NCBI GenBank assembly: GCA_022478985.1
Contig: JAKSZP010007901.1
Span: 248,001-312,000, forward strand
Source: Massospora cicadina
Taxonomy: Eukaryota > Entomophthoromycota > Entomophthoromycetes > Entomophthorales > Entomophthoraceae
Reading direction: 5' to 3'
Length of the DNA stretch: 64,000 nucleotides
Below the pieces are notes generated by a model. It saw only the letters and a list, made by a program, of their open reading frames with translations. It did no database searches and had not been told where the DNA came from. Below, in pieces: positions 1 to 11,199 of the stretch. Position numbers and translations under genes: made by a program. Every line of letters starts with the position of its first letter. The stretch's first letter is position 1.

Positions 1-90
1 TTGTTTCAAAAACGCGCCATAAACTGTGATCACCGGTCACTCACAACGTCCTTAGGCAAGCTGAACATCAAGAACACATCACACATAAAG

Positions 91-425
91 TCAGCCCATC
101 TCCTCGGAGATTATGGCTGAAGAACAAGGGGTGAAAAGTAAGATCTTGGTAAAGTGGTCCATGACCACCATAATTGCAGTAAACCCAATGGAGCTTGAAA
201 GCTCAACAACAAAATCAACTGACACTGAAGTCCACGGACCCTCCGCATGCTGTAGGGGATGGAGAAGACCATTTTTGCCTGATTTATTCCATTTATCCTG
301 CATTCACTTTACACAATCAGTAATCCATACTAAGATATCCTTGGAGTTACCTGACCAGTTGTATGCCCACTTAACAAAATCAAGGAAACATTTTTTCCTG
401 GGTGGCCAACCTCTGGGGGGTCGTG
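91..425 (-). pseudogene. Integrase fragment (zinc-binding end and start of core), element A
   Basis: Retroviral-type integrase joins the element's cDNA to host DNA. The minus-strand frame ending at 91 shows a typical gypsy core opening: PWTSVSVDFV followed by SIGFTAIMVV and MDHFTK, where the Asp of VDF fits the first catalytic acidic residue. Just upstream, in another frame, GWPPRKKCFLDFVKWAYNW resembles the HHCC zinc-binding region, with the expected GHPG altered to GWPP. The rest of the DDE triad would be beyond position 1. A stop separates the two parts, so this is a non-functional fragment. Confidence 0.8.
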
Positions 426-764
426 GTGAGCTAAATGACTTTGGTGCGCAGTTGAGGCAGAACCTACAGTCTTGACCTAAACTTAATTTTCCCCTCTGCC
501 AATGAGTAATGGTCCAATTATGTTTTGGACATATCAAGCTGGTCCAACAACTAAAGACCCTCCAAGCAGGCTGTTTGATCCGCCAATACCTGAGAGACCC
601 AAGGCACATCCAGGACTCAATCTGCCACCAGAATAACAGAATAAGCAATTGCATTGATCTGTGCAAGTGGGATTACTGTGGTTAGCTCCTGCTTATCATT
701 CTCCACTAGACTCAATGCCGGGTTGCGACTTATCAAAAGTCAGGAAAGACATTCAAAAACCCTT

Positions 765-1172
765 TCATAAGTTTGTATTTGGTATTATTACTGCAGAGAT
801 CACAATATGTCCAGGACTGGTGATGCACCAGCTGTTGCAGTTTATGAAAATACATAAGGACTGATGATATATCCGCATGGTTACCTCATGCCACGCACTC
901 TGAAGAAAGTACTGCCAACTGGGTAAGGTCCATGCCACAGCAGCCAAATCCTTAAATAAATGGCTTAATACTGTTTGGATGAAGTGAACTTGCACAAAAA
1001 GGAGGTGTATGGATGTTTTAAACCATTTTGGCTTACAAAAAAACTTCCCCATGGAGGCTGATGAGGCGCTGTACTCTAAGATAAACGGATTAGTGGGTTT
1101 CACATGTTTGATAATTGGAGGCGCCAAAAACACCTTTCTGATGGCATCAAATGAACATTGGCAATCCTCCAT
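765..1172 (-). pseudogene. RNase H domain fragment, element A
   Basis: RNase H degrades the RNA strand of the RNA:DNA hybrid during reverse transcription. The first third of this 135-codon frame reads FDAIRKVFLAPPIIKHVKP, then NPFILEYSASSASMGKFF. This is the gypsy RT-to-RNase H junction, where a TDAS-like motif carries the catalytic Asp. Here that Asp position is Ser (EYSASS), which would be inactivating. The rest of the frame does not follow the family pattern, suggesting a frameshift soon after the motif. It lies between RT and IN in the expected order. Confidence 0.75.
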
Positions 1173-1372
1173 CCATCAGTTTAGAACATTTTTCCCAGTC
1201 AAGGTGTGCAGCGGCATGGCCATCTGTGAAAGGTCAGGAGAAAATTTCTTTAATAAAGACTAGAATGCCCAAGAAGCTCTGCAACTGCTTCTGGGTCTTA
1301 GGAGTGGGCCACTCGAGTATTGCCTCAAGTTTTCTGAGAAGATTTGCATACCATCATTCAGGACCAGGTTGC

Positions 1373-2000
1373 CTAGAAAAAAGTAATCTTCTCCCAGAAG
1401 AACTCACACTTTGAAGGTTGACGTAAAGTTCCACTTTGTTCAATGAAGCTAAACCCACCTCCAGATCCTTTATATGCTGCTTGGGATGGGGGAGTGAATG
1501 GTATTATCATCAATATATGCCACTTGTAGGTATACCTGAGGTCATTGAGAACGTTATCAATCATATGTTTGAACGTAAAGGGCGTTCTTCAGGCTGTAGA
1601 GCATCATGTGGAAAAGGAATATGCACATTCTGGTCCAAATTTCCATAAGTCACTATTAGCCTTCTGCCACCCAGATTTGGTTGAATGTGTTAATAAGTTC
1701 GAGTTTTGAAAACACCTGGGATTTTGCAATCGCCTGTCTAGTCATATGCTCAAGGGGAGAGGATAGTGAGAATTATCAGCAAAATTGTTTAAATGAACAT
1801 AGTCAACACAGGGGCGCAATGTACCATTGGCCATCTGAACAAACACTATAGGTAGTGCGAAGGGAGATGATTCCTTAAATACCCACCTTATTTGAGCATA
1901 TTATATAACCACACATCCAATGCCTTATACACCTGCACCATATAAGGATACAGTGGCCAGTTTATGTTAATCCCAGCTACTGTCAAACGGAAACCCAAGT
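1373..2000 (-). pseudogene. Reverse transcriptase fragments, element A
   Basis: Two RT landmarks are visible on the minus strand. At about 1876-1789 the frame reads SPFALPIVFVQMANGTLRP then CVDYVHLN, the fingers region of gypsy RT (consensus SP..AP..FV.K.DG..R.CVDYR.LN). At about 1520-1506 a YIDD box sits in VAYIDDNTIHSP, the catalytic motif, in a different frame from the frame at 1564-1373 that carries PSKCEFF. The RT core is therefore recognisable but frameshifted at least twice. Catalytic Asp codons are still present, but no continuous ORF spans the domain. Confidence 0.8.
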
Positions 2001-2499
2001 CATATTTGGAATGTGAGGAAGCAATTAGCTTTCTGTAGGTCAATTATATCCTTATATGCCACCAATTCTGGGGGAATATCTGATGTAAGACCTGCAGGAG
2101 AAAGGTGAGACGTGATAGAAATCGACCCTGTTTGGTCACAACAGTATAGGTAAGGGGAAACCTCTCCCACAACTGGGTATTTGAAAAATACAGTACAATA
2201 GAGCCCAGGTAAATGCTAACCTGCTGCTAATGACATCACCCCACCCCAAGAATAACTGGGAAGAGCAAGTTTGGCAACACCGCATAAAGATTACAGAAAT
2301 AGAACTGGCGCGCCAAAAAAAGCATGGGACGCCATATTCTGTATATAGCCATTGGAGTGGAAGACACGCCCAGCTCTAACGTTCCCACTTCCAAGTCCAA
2401 GTCGAGATCCTGCGCTAATAGTTAAGGTCATAAAGTTCCCGCCGCTCTCATATCTACAAATGTTTCAATTAAAACCCTGTGTGCACCAAAACAAATTTC

Positions 2500-4000
2500 C
2501 AGCAGCAATAAAAAATAAAATCTATTAATTGTCCACCGCATGGGACGCTTCTGTCTGAGTGATTTTTATAGCTTATTCAAATGGGAAAGCTGAATCAATA
2601 GGGGATTGAAACCATCTTCAAAAAGAACTCTCTAAAATTTACTTGCGCCGGGCGCTGACAACTGGGAGACCTGGATCTTAAGTGCACCAGGTCCTTCACA
2701 GGAACTGCTTCACCAACTAGAGCCAGGGCAAGTGAAGGAGAAACAACGGGAGGAGGAGAGACTGTAGTGTCCTCTGGCACACAATCACACAACCTGGGAC
2801 TAGCCCAAACTAGCCTGCTGATATATAAAAAAGGGCATGCTGACTTGTCATTAAATACCCCCTTAAAACCTCTTCAGTGGGGGACATGTTTATGGAAAAA
2901 CCACTCTTTCTGACACATGCCGGAGCATAGCACTGAAGGAGGTAGTCACTGCAAAAATCTGATCTAAATAACACATGAGTGTCCCAGGTGTGATAATTGG
3001 CAGACACCAGATTAAAGGCAGCACAAAATACCGCAACTAAAAACGTCCAATGGAACCCCAAGTCCAGGAGCCTGGCCATGGAAAACCTCCAAGAACAAAT
3101 ACAGATTAAACGCTTCTGCACCCAGCATGAAGATTTATAGCAGGAGAGAAAATCGAAATGCCAGCACTTGCACTGCTGATGACACCAACATAATTAAAGG
3201 AGTAGAGACTACCACTTGGTTGTCAAAGCTTATAATCCTGCGCACCCAATAATGAGCATCCACATCCAGCGCGTCCAAATGAGCCACACTCCACGCGCAT
3301 CCGTCAGGGAAGAGGAAGCCACTGTATTTGTCAAAAAATGCACCTGAAATTTGATGAGGGCGTCCAAAGACCTAGTTTGAAATCTCCACATAAGGGGTGG
3401 ATGAATCTACTCCATAGGATGGAATGAGGCCGGAACTGGCTCCTGAAGGAGGAAATAATCAGTCAGGAACTCTACCACCCCCACACAGAAGCACCTGAAA
3501 AATTACCCTCTGAACACACAAAAAGAACTAAACTAGCCACTGAGTGAAGGTTCATGTATTTTAACTAGATCATCGCGTCGTCCATTTCTTACAGAAGGGT
3601 GGAGATGGCGGATACTAATGGGCAGTCAATTATGTCACAAAGCTGGCTAATGAAATTGAAACTAGCCTGCCAATCAGGGTGGTAAACACTCAGAATGAGA
3701 GCCAGAACTCTGGGAGCATAGCTGTCCATATGATCTGATATCTAGTGGGAAGGGAAGTGAATGAGGGATGGCAGATGACAAGCACTGTTACTACCATACC
3801 TATTAACAACCATGCCATGGGTGCCATGGCAGCCTCAGTTCCCCTGCTGCCATATCTTTTGGGCCCACAGGGAGCCCCAACTTCGCTGTGGTGCCACAAG
3901 TTGCCAATAGTATGGAGAAGTCATGAAACCTCACCCATCTGGGAGAAAGAATCTTCAACAGCAATGGTAAATCCTGACGCCAGATGGCGTCCAAAAAGTG
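2500..4000 (-). pseudogene. Upstream ORF region of element A, gag-like position, carries HPDWQ patch
   Basis: I do not recognise a named domain. The region occupies the gag position upstream of RT on the same strand and consists of short frames (for example 3899-3690 and 3121-2810). One patch reads YHPDWQASFNF followed by QLCDI, and a neighbouring frame has PEFWLSF. The same pattern (HPDWQTGLNFF, FHDI, LEFWLAF) occurs on the opposite strand at about 10590-10680 inside the 7743-14055 element. Similarity in two independent places suggests a real, once-coding domain, probably structural (Gag-like) by position. Stops and frame changes are frequent. Confidence 0.45.
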
Positions 4001-4070
4001 AGGGCATCCTCGAGGCCACTATCACAATATACCCATTTGAGGTGAGAGGGAAGCAACATTGAGATGATGG

Positions 4071-4999
4071 CCACTATGGACAGTCATTGCATAAACTTAG
4101 AAACATGTCACTTAGTGGGCACCAGCTGTAATAAGCAAAACAATTTAAATTAGAAATTTTGGAGCAGCAATTTGTTTATTATACAAAAATTAGAAAATTT
4201 AATGACAACTGTACTTGTGGGACAGTTGTCTTAAGTGTGATGGATTGGAATAAATATGATTTGCATAAATTGAGAGTAGCACAATCCCATTTAATTCTGG
4301 CGGATTGGGTTTTTACAACTAATTTGACACTAGATCAAATTCATCTTGGCCAGCTACCACTTGCTTATACTTGTCACCAAATTCCCCTTCCAGCATGATT
4401 CCTCTTGGTAGAATGGTGATTCTTTGTCCAATATGCAACTGGATGTGCCCATGGCCAGGCCACATTGGAGAGATTCCATTAAATATCAAACGGATTTAAT
4501 GCCCTTAAACCGCTGGGGCTGAGCCCACCTCTTCATGTGTAAGGGAAACATTTTAGCGGGGTTTCAAACTAAATTGTACTGCAGAGGGCTTGATTCTTCT
4601 GAACATCGATTCAAATAAATTAATGGACCCCTCTTTGGGACCTGAGATTGTCAAAAGGAAAAGATGCCAAACGCTTTCCTATTAACATTGGCCTCTCACT
4701 GCCGCCACCTCCACACACCCCTGATCTTTTGCACCAACTCTTAGATGGTACATAGGGGGAAAGGGGAAACTTTGAGGGGGCACTCCATAACCTACCTCTC
4801 ATCCAACCCATGGGACACAGAGTCCTGGATCACAAGAGGAATGGCTGCCTTATTTACCCCCTTTTTCGTGCAGAACTTAAATTCCTAGCCTTTAAAATAC
4901 TGGAGGCGGTCCCCTTAGACTTACACAAGTCTTACAAATTTCTAAATAAGAGTGAAGTTGTAAAAAACCATGAACATAAAAAGTCCAAAAAACTCTAAT
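4071..4999. other. No recognisable gene
   Basis: AT-rich sequence between element A and the next gag remnant. Short frames occur on both strands (4159-4398 on plus, 4811-4620 on minus), but none shows a family motif. I found no LTR pair, TG...CA boundary with a primer-binding site, or RNA gene. It may hold the degraded 5' LTR of element A, but nothing in the sequence establishes this. Confidence 0.4.
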
Positions 5000-5689
5000 A
5001 TCATGGGGGTTTTAGCTAAACCCAATGGATAAGCAATGCTTGCTTCTAAAGTGGACGCACCTAAATGAGCTTCATCTGAATTTATTAATGAGTATAGAGG
5101 AGAAGTACCATTTGTGAATTAAAGCAGTTAATAGATAAGAATCCAAACCTAGTACAAATTAGTTACCACTACTTGATGTTATATTTGTGCCTAAAAGTTT
5201 ATCCAGCTGAGATACAGCTTCTGCTGTCCCTTCAAATATGTGAGAAACATACCTAACCTCTAGTTTGCCAGCCAATGAAGTTGGCAATAAGGTTGTTAAA
5301 TGTCTTCTAACAATTTGTACTTTACCATTTATCATGTTATGCTAATTTTAGGATTACACCATCAGGAAGTGCTGAAACAGTTAAATCAAATCCAGCCACT
5401 TTAATTCTACACCTTTGACTTTTAACAATCTGCATCCTCTTTTGTTCTTGAGAATCAAAGTGTGATACTTGAAAATTAGTGGGGAATCAATGAAGCCTGA
5501 ACCAAATGGCGCAGTTGGATGGAGGTCTATTACTTACTTGCAAAACCAACTCACTACCAGTAAATAATACCATGTCTTAAGCTCATCATTAATTTAGATA
5601 AACTTCCTTGTCTCCCCTGGATTGCGTATTAGACCTCAATCTTAATGTGGAAAGTGTTTTTTACAGTTCAAAAATCCTTAAGACAAGCA

Positions 5690-5890
5690 AGTCCTGGGAG
5701 TCAAGGCCCACATGGCCCGGAAGGATTTCCAGATATCAGGGGCCTCCTGAAATCCAAGGACCCTCTGGGATACATGGATCACAAGAAGACTGTGGTCCTC
5801 CTTATTTTTCCACTTCAACTGGTCCTCAAGGTACTCAAGGAGATACTGGGCCTCCTGAGCCACTTAGAACTCCTGGTACCCAGGCCCCCC
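5690..5890 (+). other. Collagen-like Gly-X-Y tract inside gag
   Basis: Two adjacent plus frames, separated by one frameshift near 5745, show glycine every third residue with frequent proline. The first frame has GSQGPHGPEGFP. The second has GPPEIQGPSGIHGSQ, then after a short break GPQGTQGDTGPPEPL. Collagen-like repeats form trimeric rods in animal, viral and bacterial proteins; within a retrotransposon Gag they are unexpected. The second copy at about 15375-15520 keeps GPQKLKGPPEPLGPL, sharing GPPEPL. Confidence 0.7.
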
Positions 5891-6988
5891 AGTCCTGCCA
5901 TATCATAAAAAAGATAAAACCCCTTCAGTTATGGCTAAATAACATCCTAGGACAGTTCTCATAATTAGAAACTTAATCCATCGCTGTAGAGCAAGGTTGT
6001 TGAGTAGACCCTGCTGGCTAAGCACTTGATCATAATTATGCAGTTGAAGCCTTAATTGAAGGGCTTTCTAATGTTAGCAGCTTCTCTCAATCATATTATA
6101 TCAAATTAAAAATGAATCAATGAACAACCTTTGAAACTTACCCAGCAGTTTGAAGTTATCAAAGTGAGCAACTATCTAATGAAATCTTATAGAAACCAAA
6201 AGTTTGAACTATTTGGGCTTAAAGAGATCGCCCAGAAGGCTTTTGCTACAATGGTAATGAGTCAATGGGCCAATTTGCAATTTTATGTGAACGACTTAAT
6301 AACCCAGAATGTTCAAATGCGACCTAATGAATATGTCAATATTGAGGCTCCAGTTTCTGCACCTGTGTTGCAAAAGGAATTAACATTTTGTCTACCCAAG
6401 TCAGTACTAACTTTAGACTTACTAAGGAAAATATACCCTTGGTGAAGGTACATTGCTTCCTTCTTGTACAGCATGAGTGCTCCATGGAAAATGCCACAAT
6501 GGAGAAAGTAAAGCATCTTTCAACCTTCTTGAGTCACATCGCTCAAGAGATCATTGCTACCTACCTGAATTATTACAAACTTGGAGTCATTTTAAAACCG
6601 CATTGATTATAAATTAGGAGTGACCAGACCTTGTTTTCTCAGTAACAGGAATTTATGGTGATCTGCATCTGAGGGGAAGAAACTGTGAACAAATTTGCAG
6701 GTCAGTTTTACTATGAATCTCATAACCTGGGGGCTTGTGACCACATAAACTGGACAACAAAGCCACTGTCACTATATCAGCCTTAGCTTATTGCCCAGAT
6801 TTACACTTCATATTAGTAGCACTAAAAGAAATTTCACAAGCATCTTGGATATCAAAGAGGCCCTTGTCAAGATCCCAGTTAGTTAAAACCAGAGAACAAC
6901 TAAATTAAGCTACACTGCTTACAGAATTCTCAGTTTCACGCTCTCAAAAATAAGACAGGAAATAAAATTATCCATCTATATACTCTAA

Positions 6989-7021
6989 TGTGGAAGATGT
7001 TATCACGTAGAAGAGAACTGT
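6989..7021 (+). other. Gag zinc knuckle, shortened CCHC
   Basis: The frame reads CGRCYHVEENCYNK followed by an acidic stretch. Retroviral and gypsy nucleocapsid knuckles are CX2CX4HX4C and bind packaged RNA. Here the spacing is CX2CX1HX4C, so three residues seem to be missing between the second Cys and the His. The flanking EENCYNK and acidic tail match how these knuckles end in related elements (compare the WKKADLEEQ tail at 25122 onward). It supports calling the region gag. Confidence 0.6.
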
Positions 7022-7121
7022 TATAATAAAATTGCAGATGAGGAGGAAAAGCTTTAACATGAAGAGAGAGAACATTCAGGTTGACAACCAGACTCCACTA
7101 AAACCATTTTCCTCCTGGGTT

Positions 7122-7742
7122 GCTATAACGGATGCTTGAGTGTCAAAGAATTATAATGAAATGAATGTCAGTTATTAAGACTGAGATAATATTGACTATA
7201 GATCTCTATGTACTTCTCAGATTAATTTTACCAATGCAACAAATATTTGGAGACTCTGTTACTAAAGTGGAGATTTAAGATTTTAAATTAAAAGTCCACA
7301 TGATTATCAATAATATCTCTCCTGTCAATTTATTTTTTAATTTGGTTGCTGAATTAAATTCACACTGGATCTCTAGCACAATGTTTAGCATGGGATGACT
7401 GAGCACTATTTCACAATATCACTTAGTGCCTATTATAGCTGATTAAAGATTATATGACTATTCCTCTATCTGCCCGGCTTTAGTTCTAAAAATCAAAGGT
7501 ACAATTTTTTACTAAAGGCTCATTTTTTATATGAACGCTCAAGGACTATCAATATATCTGAGTCTTATACTTCTCTATTGGGATACTGCATACCACTTAT
7601 TTTTTAAACCCTAATCAAAAAAGAACAACCCAAGTTGAGTTATGCCCTATGATGAATGAACCACATATCAGTTATATACAAGTGGAAGGACCTTGAGTAA
7701 AGAAAACCCCCTGTTGGCATTTGTAATGTGAACAATCATAAC
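7122..7742. other. No recognisable gene
   Basis: AT-rich sequence with dense stops in all frames between the gag remnant and the left LTR of the next element. It may be the decayed protease/RT start of the 5000-7120 element, but no catalytic motif is visible. Confidence 0.4.
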
Positions 7743-8535
7743 TGTAAAAACCGTGGGATTTTCACTGGTGCACATGTTTGCTTAACTACTGACTCTGGAA
7801 ATAAATACAAACTTGCTAATTGTATGAAGACAATTAACTTATTCAAGTTCAGATAAATGGGTAAATTCAGCCCTACTCTGGCAGATAATAATAAATGACT
7901 TTGCATCACTCTGACGATTTATAAGGATTCTAGTGACTTCAGCCTCACTCTGGCGTTGACACTTAAATAGGAAGTACTTCTTCACAACTTCGCCTTGAAG
8001 TAAAATAAGTAATGAAAAATAAAGTATTCACAGTTCTAAGGTGTTTATTAAATCTAAAACGAGGTAATATTTATAGGCGGAAGTATGGGAGGACATATGT
8101 TAGGGGTAAATTGTGGTAATCACGATGGTCTTGGCATGACTAGCCAGCAAAAAAGAGATATTGGTTATAATTCAGGAAAGATTCCAGCTGATATTCATGA
8201 CTAATAGCGTATTTAAATCATCATTTATATCAACCCACATGTCCGCTACCAAACCTGACGATTTCCCATGAGTAATTGCCCATTTCAAGTCAATTTACTC
8301 ATCTCCAAATTGTTGGCAACAATCCCTGACAAATTTGTAACCATAATTATCATCAGATATGATCCTATGAGAATTACAATTAACCATTTGGTCACTTATT
8401 GCTGACTAGATGACATAATTAAATTGTCATCCAAAGCTTAATCAATAAGCTAAATCAAAATATGTGAAAAATTAATTTAAAAAATTGAAGCTTAGTTAAT
8501 CACAAGATGAATAAGTGGTCATATAAATTCCCACA
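7743..8535 (-). repeat. LTR, 3' copy relative to minus-strand transcription
   Basis: Begins TGTAAAAACC and ends TTCCCACA in plus orientation, so it has TG...CA ends on either strand. It matches 13261-14055 along its whole length with scattered substitutions. Just inside it (8536 onward) the minus strand reads GGAGGATG, a short purine-rich run in the polypurine-tract position. Confidence 0.9.
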
Positions 8536-8567
8536 CATCCTCCAATTAACCAGATCATCAGCAAAAA

Positions 8568-11160
8568 TGTCCACTTCCAATACTTCACACTATGAGCAAA
8601 TTCTTGCCAATCTATCTGAAACAGATACCTCACTTTTTCAAGTGATGTCACAAACTGCCTAAAGAGGTATCCTTTCCCTTCATGCCAAATATAACGCCCT
8701 GAGCCAACTTGATTCAGTTATCTCTTAATCTGCTCTCCCCACAATAGTACCTATTTTTGAAGAAGAAATAGAATTGGCCGTTTCCTCAATAAATTCTCAG
8801 CCTTTAATTTCAATTTACCCTTTCATTGAGCTCGATTTTTCATTATTAAAACTCAGCTCCATCAGTTCTAAATTCAGGGATTGCCCTCAAGTTCAATGAA
8901 GCAATTTTCCTTGATTTAGATCAATCATTCCTAATTGATTCAGATATTCTCCCTGAGCTCCTTTTTTGAATCAGTCAATTTTATCAACCAACAATCTTGT
9001 CAACCAAATTGGCAATCAGTAACAATGAGCATATCGAGCTTCCATATCAGGAACTTAGGGGGAAATTGACTGAAGCCCTTAGAATTTTTTTTGCTTCTTA
9101 TGACCTTAATAATTTGCTTGACTGATATACTGCAATTTATACACTTTGGTTTGCAGGGCAAGTACTTCACATATGGGCCACCTCACTCTCCACATCGCCA
9201 GTTTTCCACCATTCCTTTCTATTTTGCTTCCAGGAGGCCCACAGTGTAAGTCCTATGGAATGTCCCCTATGTGTAGATTGGGCCCTTTTCCCGTTTCTGA
9301 GTAAAAAGGTACCAAAGAGGGTGGCAGTACCCCTCATCACCCAGGGCGACATCACCCATGTGGTAGATGAGTGATGGGTAACAGCCCTTGCTCTTTGAAT
9401 TCCTCCCCTGGTGCCCACCTTCACTTTAGAATAACTATTATATTTAATTGGGGAATTTTTTGACAAGACCACTGAAATGAAGTTGTTTGGACATAAATTG
9501 AGTGGGAACATGCCCAAAAGTCAGATCCCATATAGTTGAAAAGGGATGAAGACTGATTTATTGGCCAGAATTTCTGAAGGTTTTGATCCAGCTAACACCA
9601 TGATTGCAAAAATTAACCCCATCTCAAAATCGTTGGGGATGATCCCCAACGTGCAGGTAGTAGCATCAGACATCATCAACGAGGGTTTGAAGCTCCCTGC
9701 TGACAAATCTGGTGTTGCAGCTGATGCAACGCTTTTGCCCAAACGAATGGCCCAGCAACTGGGCATGGGTGGGTTGGGCATCCCAAACCCATTCCCAACC
9801 AATTGGGACCGCCCCTACGTGGTGTGGCCTTGGGGGATTCCTGCTGCTCATCGGGCTAAGCGCCATCATGCCAACCATCACAAATGTAGGCAATACTCAG
9901 CTAGGCTGTTTGAGGTCAAACTGACAGAAACTCAGTCTTTTTTGAATCCTTTGATTTCAGTTCTAAGTGAAATTATCTGCCCCCACTCCTGAATAATTCA
10001 CCAGTTAGGTTGAAATTGAGGGTCTCAATTCCAGATTGTCCCCGCATCCTTTGTCCACTATTTAATCAGTTTCATCGCATTGAGAAAATTGTTGGTCAAT
10101 TTTCTTACTTTCCTTTGCAATTAGATTTTGCCTCAAAAAATATCAATTTTTATTTATTGATATCCTTCTGGCCACATTCCCATTGGCTTTTCTTTGATGT
10201 TTCATCAGCCCATATACCAGTTGGGCTCTACCAGTACTAATAGTCACTATGGCCCTCACCGTTTTCAACTGATTCAGCGAGCTAGATACTTCTGGAAATT
10301 TAACCCTATCATTATGAAATTTAGCTGACAATATACTGGGATCTTGTGGCTGTACATCCACTACCTTCAGGTAAGGATTAGCCCCCCTGTCTCCTCAGTT
10401 GATCTAACCCCAACTAATAGTGACCTCATTGAAACCATACAAGTGGTACCACCCCCTGTGGTGAGACCTCCAGGGTCTGAGACGGCCTTGATTTGGTTCA
10501 TCCTTGGGTTGCTCTTCACTATTGTCTTGCACCAACGATTTATCATTTCCCAATGCCTGGATCTATACAACGTCATTTGGGTGGTAATGCCTCTGGAATT
10601 CTGGCTTGCTTTTTGGGTGTTTATGCATCCTGACTGGCAGACTGGTCTAAACTTCTTCTGCCGTTTCCATGACATTCAGTCGCCGCCTTCAAGATGCTGT
10701 TCATTGCCTGCATGATTACTTTGCAGCGGAGACTATCTGGCAATATCTCCCATTAATGGTAATAATTGGGGGCATGGTTTGACGACCAACCACACATCTT
10801 CCCTGCTTGTTATTCTCTCATATGGCAAGTGTTCTTGATGAAGCTCGTTGTCAAGCACTTCACACACAGCTTCCAGCGCCTGTGTCATATAAATATTATA
10901 TGGTCTTATTTTCTGATTACATTTTCTTGCATTGCTGTTTTCCCCCACGATCTTTTGTTTCTCACCTTGCTAACTTGGACATTTCATTTACTCTTACAAT
11001 TGTTGCATATTCTCAAAATTCCCCTTGGGTCCAAAAAACTTTATTTTTCGCTGCTCTAACCCTTGCTTGCATCCAATCACAGATTGACTTTGGTGGCCTC
11101 TTTCATAATACTATCATTCACCTCCCTCCCCCAGAGGCATCAAAGGAGATCTCGCAATAA
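8568..11160 (+). pseudogene. Antisense ORF region of the 7743-14055 element, gag-like
   Basis: Starts with an ATG 33 bp inside the left LTR (MSTSNTSHYEQILANLSET...) and can be followed through frame changes to a TAA at 11158-11160. The first part is polar and helical-looking; a proline/glycine-rich middle (about 9546-9990) is followed by the HPDWQTGLNFF patch with LEFWLAF just before it (about 10590-10680), shared with element A at about 3680-3600. I recognise no catalytic domain. Plant gypsy elements such as Grande are known to carry antisense ORFs near the 3' LTR, and this position is comparable. It could instead be the gag of a second element fused in opposite orientation. Several stops and frameshifts are present. 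Confidence 0.5.
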
Positions 11161-11199
11161 GAAACCCAAGGCTTATTGATTGGTCTAGATCCTTCATAC

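Larger units (their letters stand above)
1..4070 (-). mobile_element. Ty3/gypsy element A, truncated at window edge
   Basis: Minus-strand LTR-retrotransposon remnant. Read in its own direction it has an upstream ORF region (about 4000-2500), RT (about 2000-1373), RNase H (about 1172-1040) and integrase (about 425-91). This RT-RH-IN order is that of Ty3/gypsy (Metaviridae) rather than Ty1/copia. Every domain is split by stops and frameshifts, so the element cannot be autonomous. The 3' LTR would lie left of the window. I found no convincing 5' LTR or primer-binding site on the right side, and the right boundary is set only by where recognisable coding similarity fades. Confidence 0.8.
5000..7120 (+). 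pseudogene. Gag remnant with collagen-like tract, capsid-like region and zinc knuckle
   Basis: Plus-strand gag region of a gypsy element, broken by stops and frameshifts. In order: a helical/coil-like N-terminal part with HHQEVLKQL near 5360, a collagen-like Gly-X-Y tract (about 5690-5890), a middle segment (6131-6445), a capsid-like stretch (about 6450-6900) and a CCHC-type knuckle (6989-7021). The capsid-like part resembles element 2 gag (about 24440-24650): both have GEG near the start and an ATxxKVxxxxxxLSxxxxE pattern. The N-terminal plus collagen layout recurs at 14867-15530. No pol follows, because sequence after 7120 loses similarity and an LTR element begins at 7743. Confidence 0.65.

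Noticed and set aside
5608..5964. Host collagen gene exon
   Set aside because: The Gly-X-Y tract lies between gag-like segments with a zinc knuckle downstream and recurs at 15375-15520 in a gypsy element; there is no exon structure around it.
9521..9802. Minus-strand 93-codon ORF inside the plus-strand gag-like region
   Set aside because: No motif; overlaps the 148-codon plus frame at 9546-9992, which fits the ORF order from 8568 onward better.
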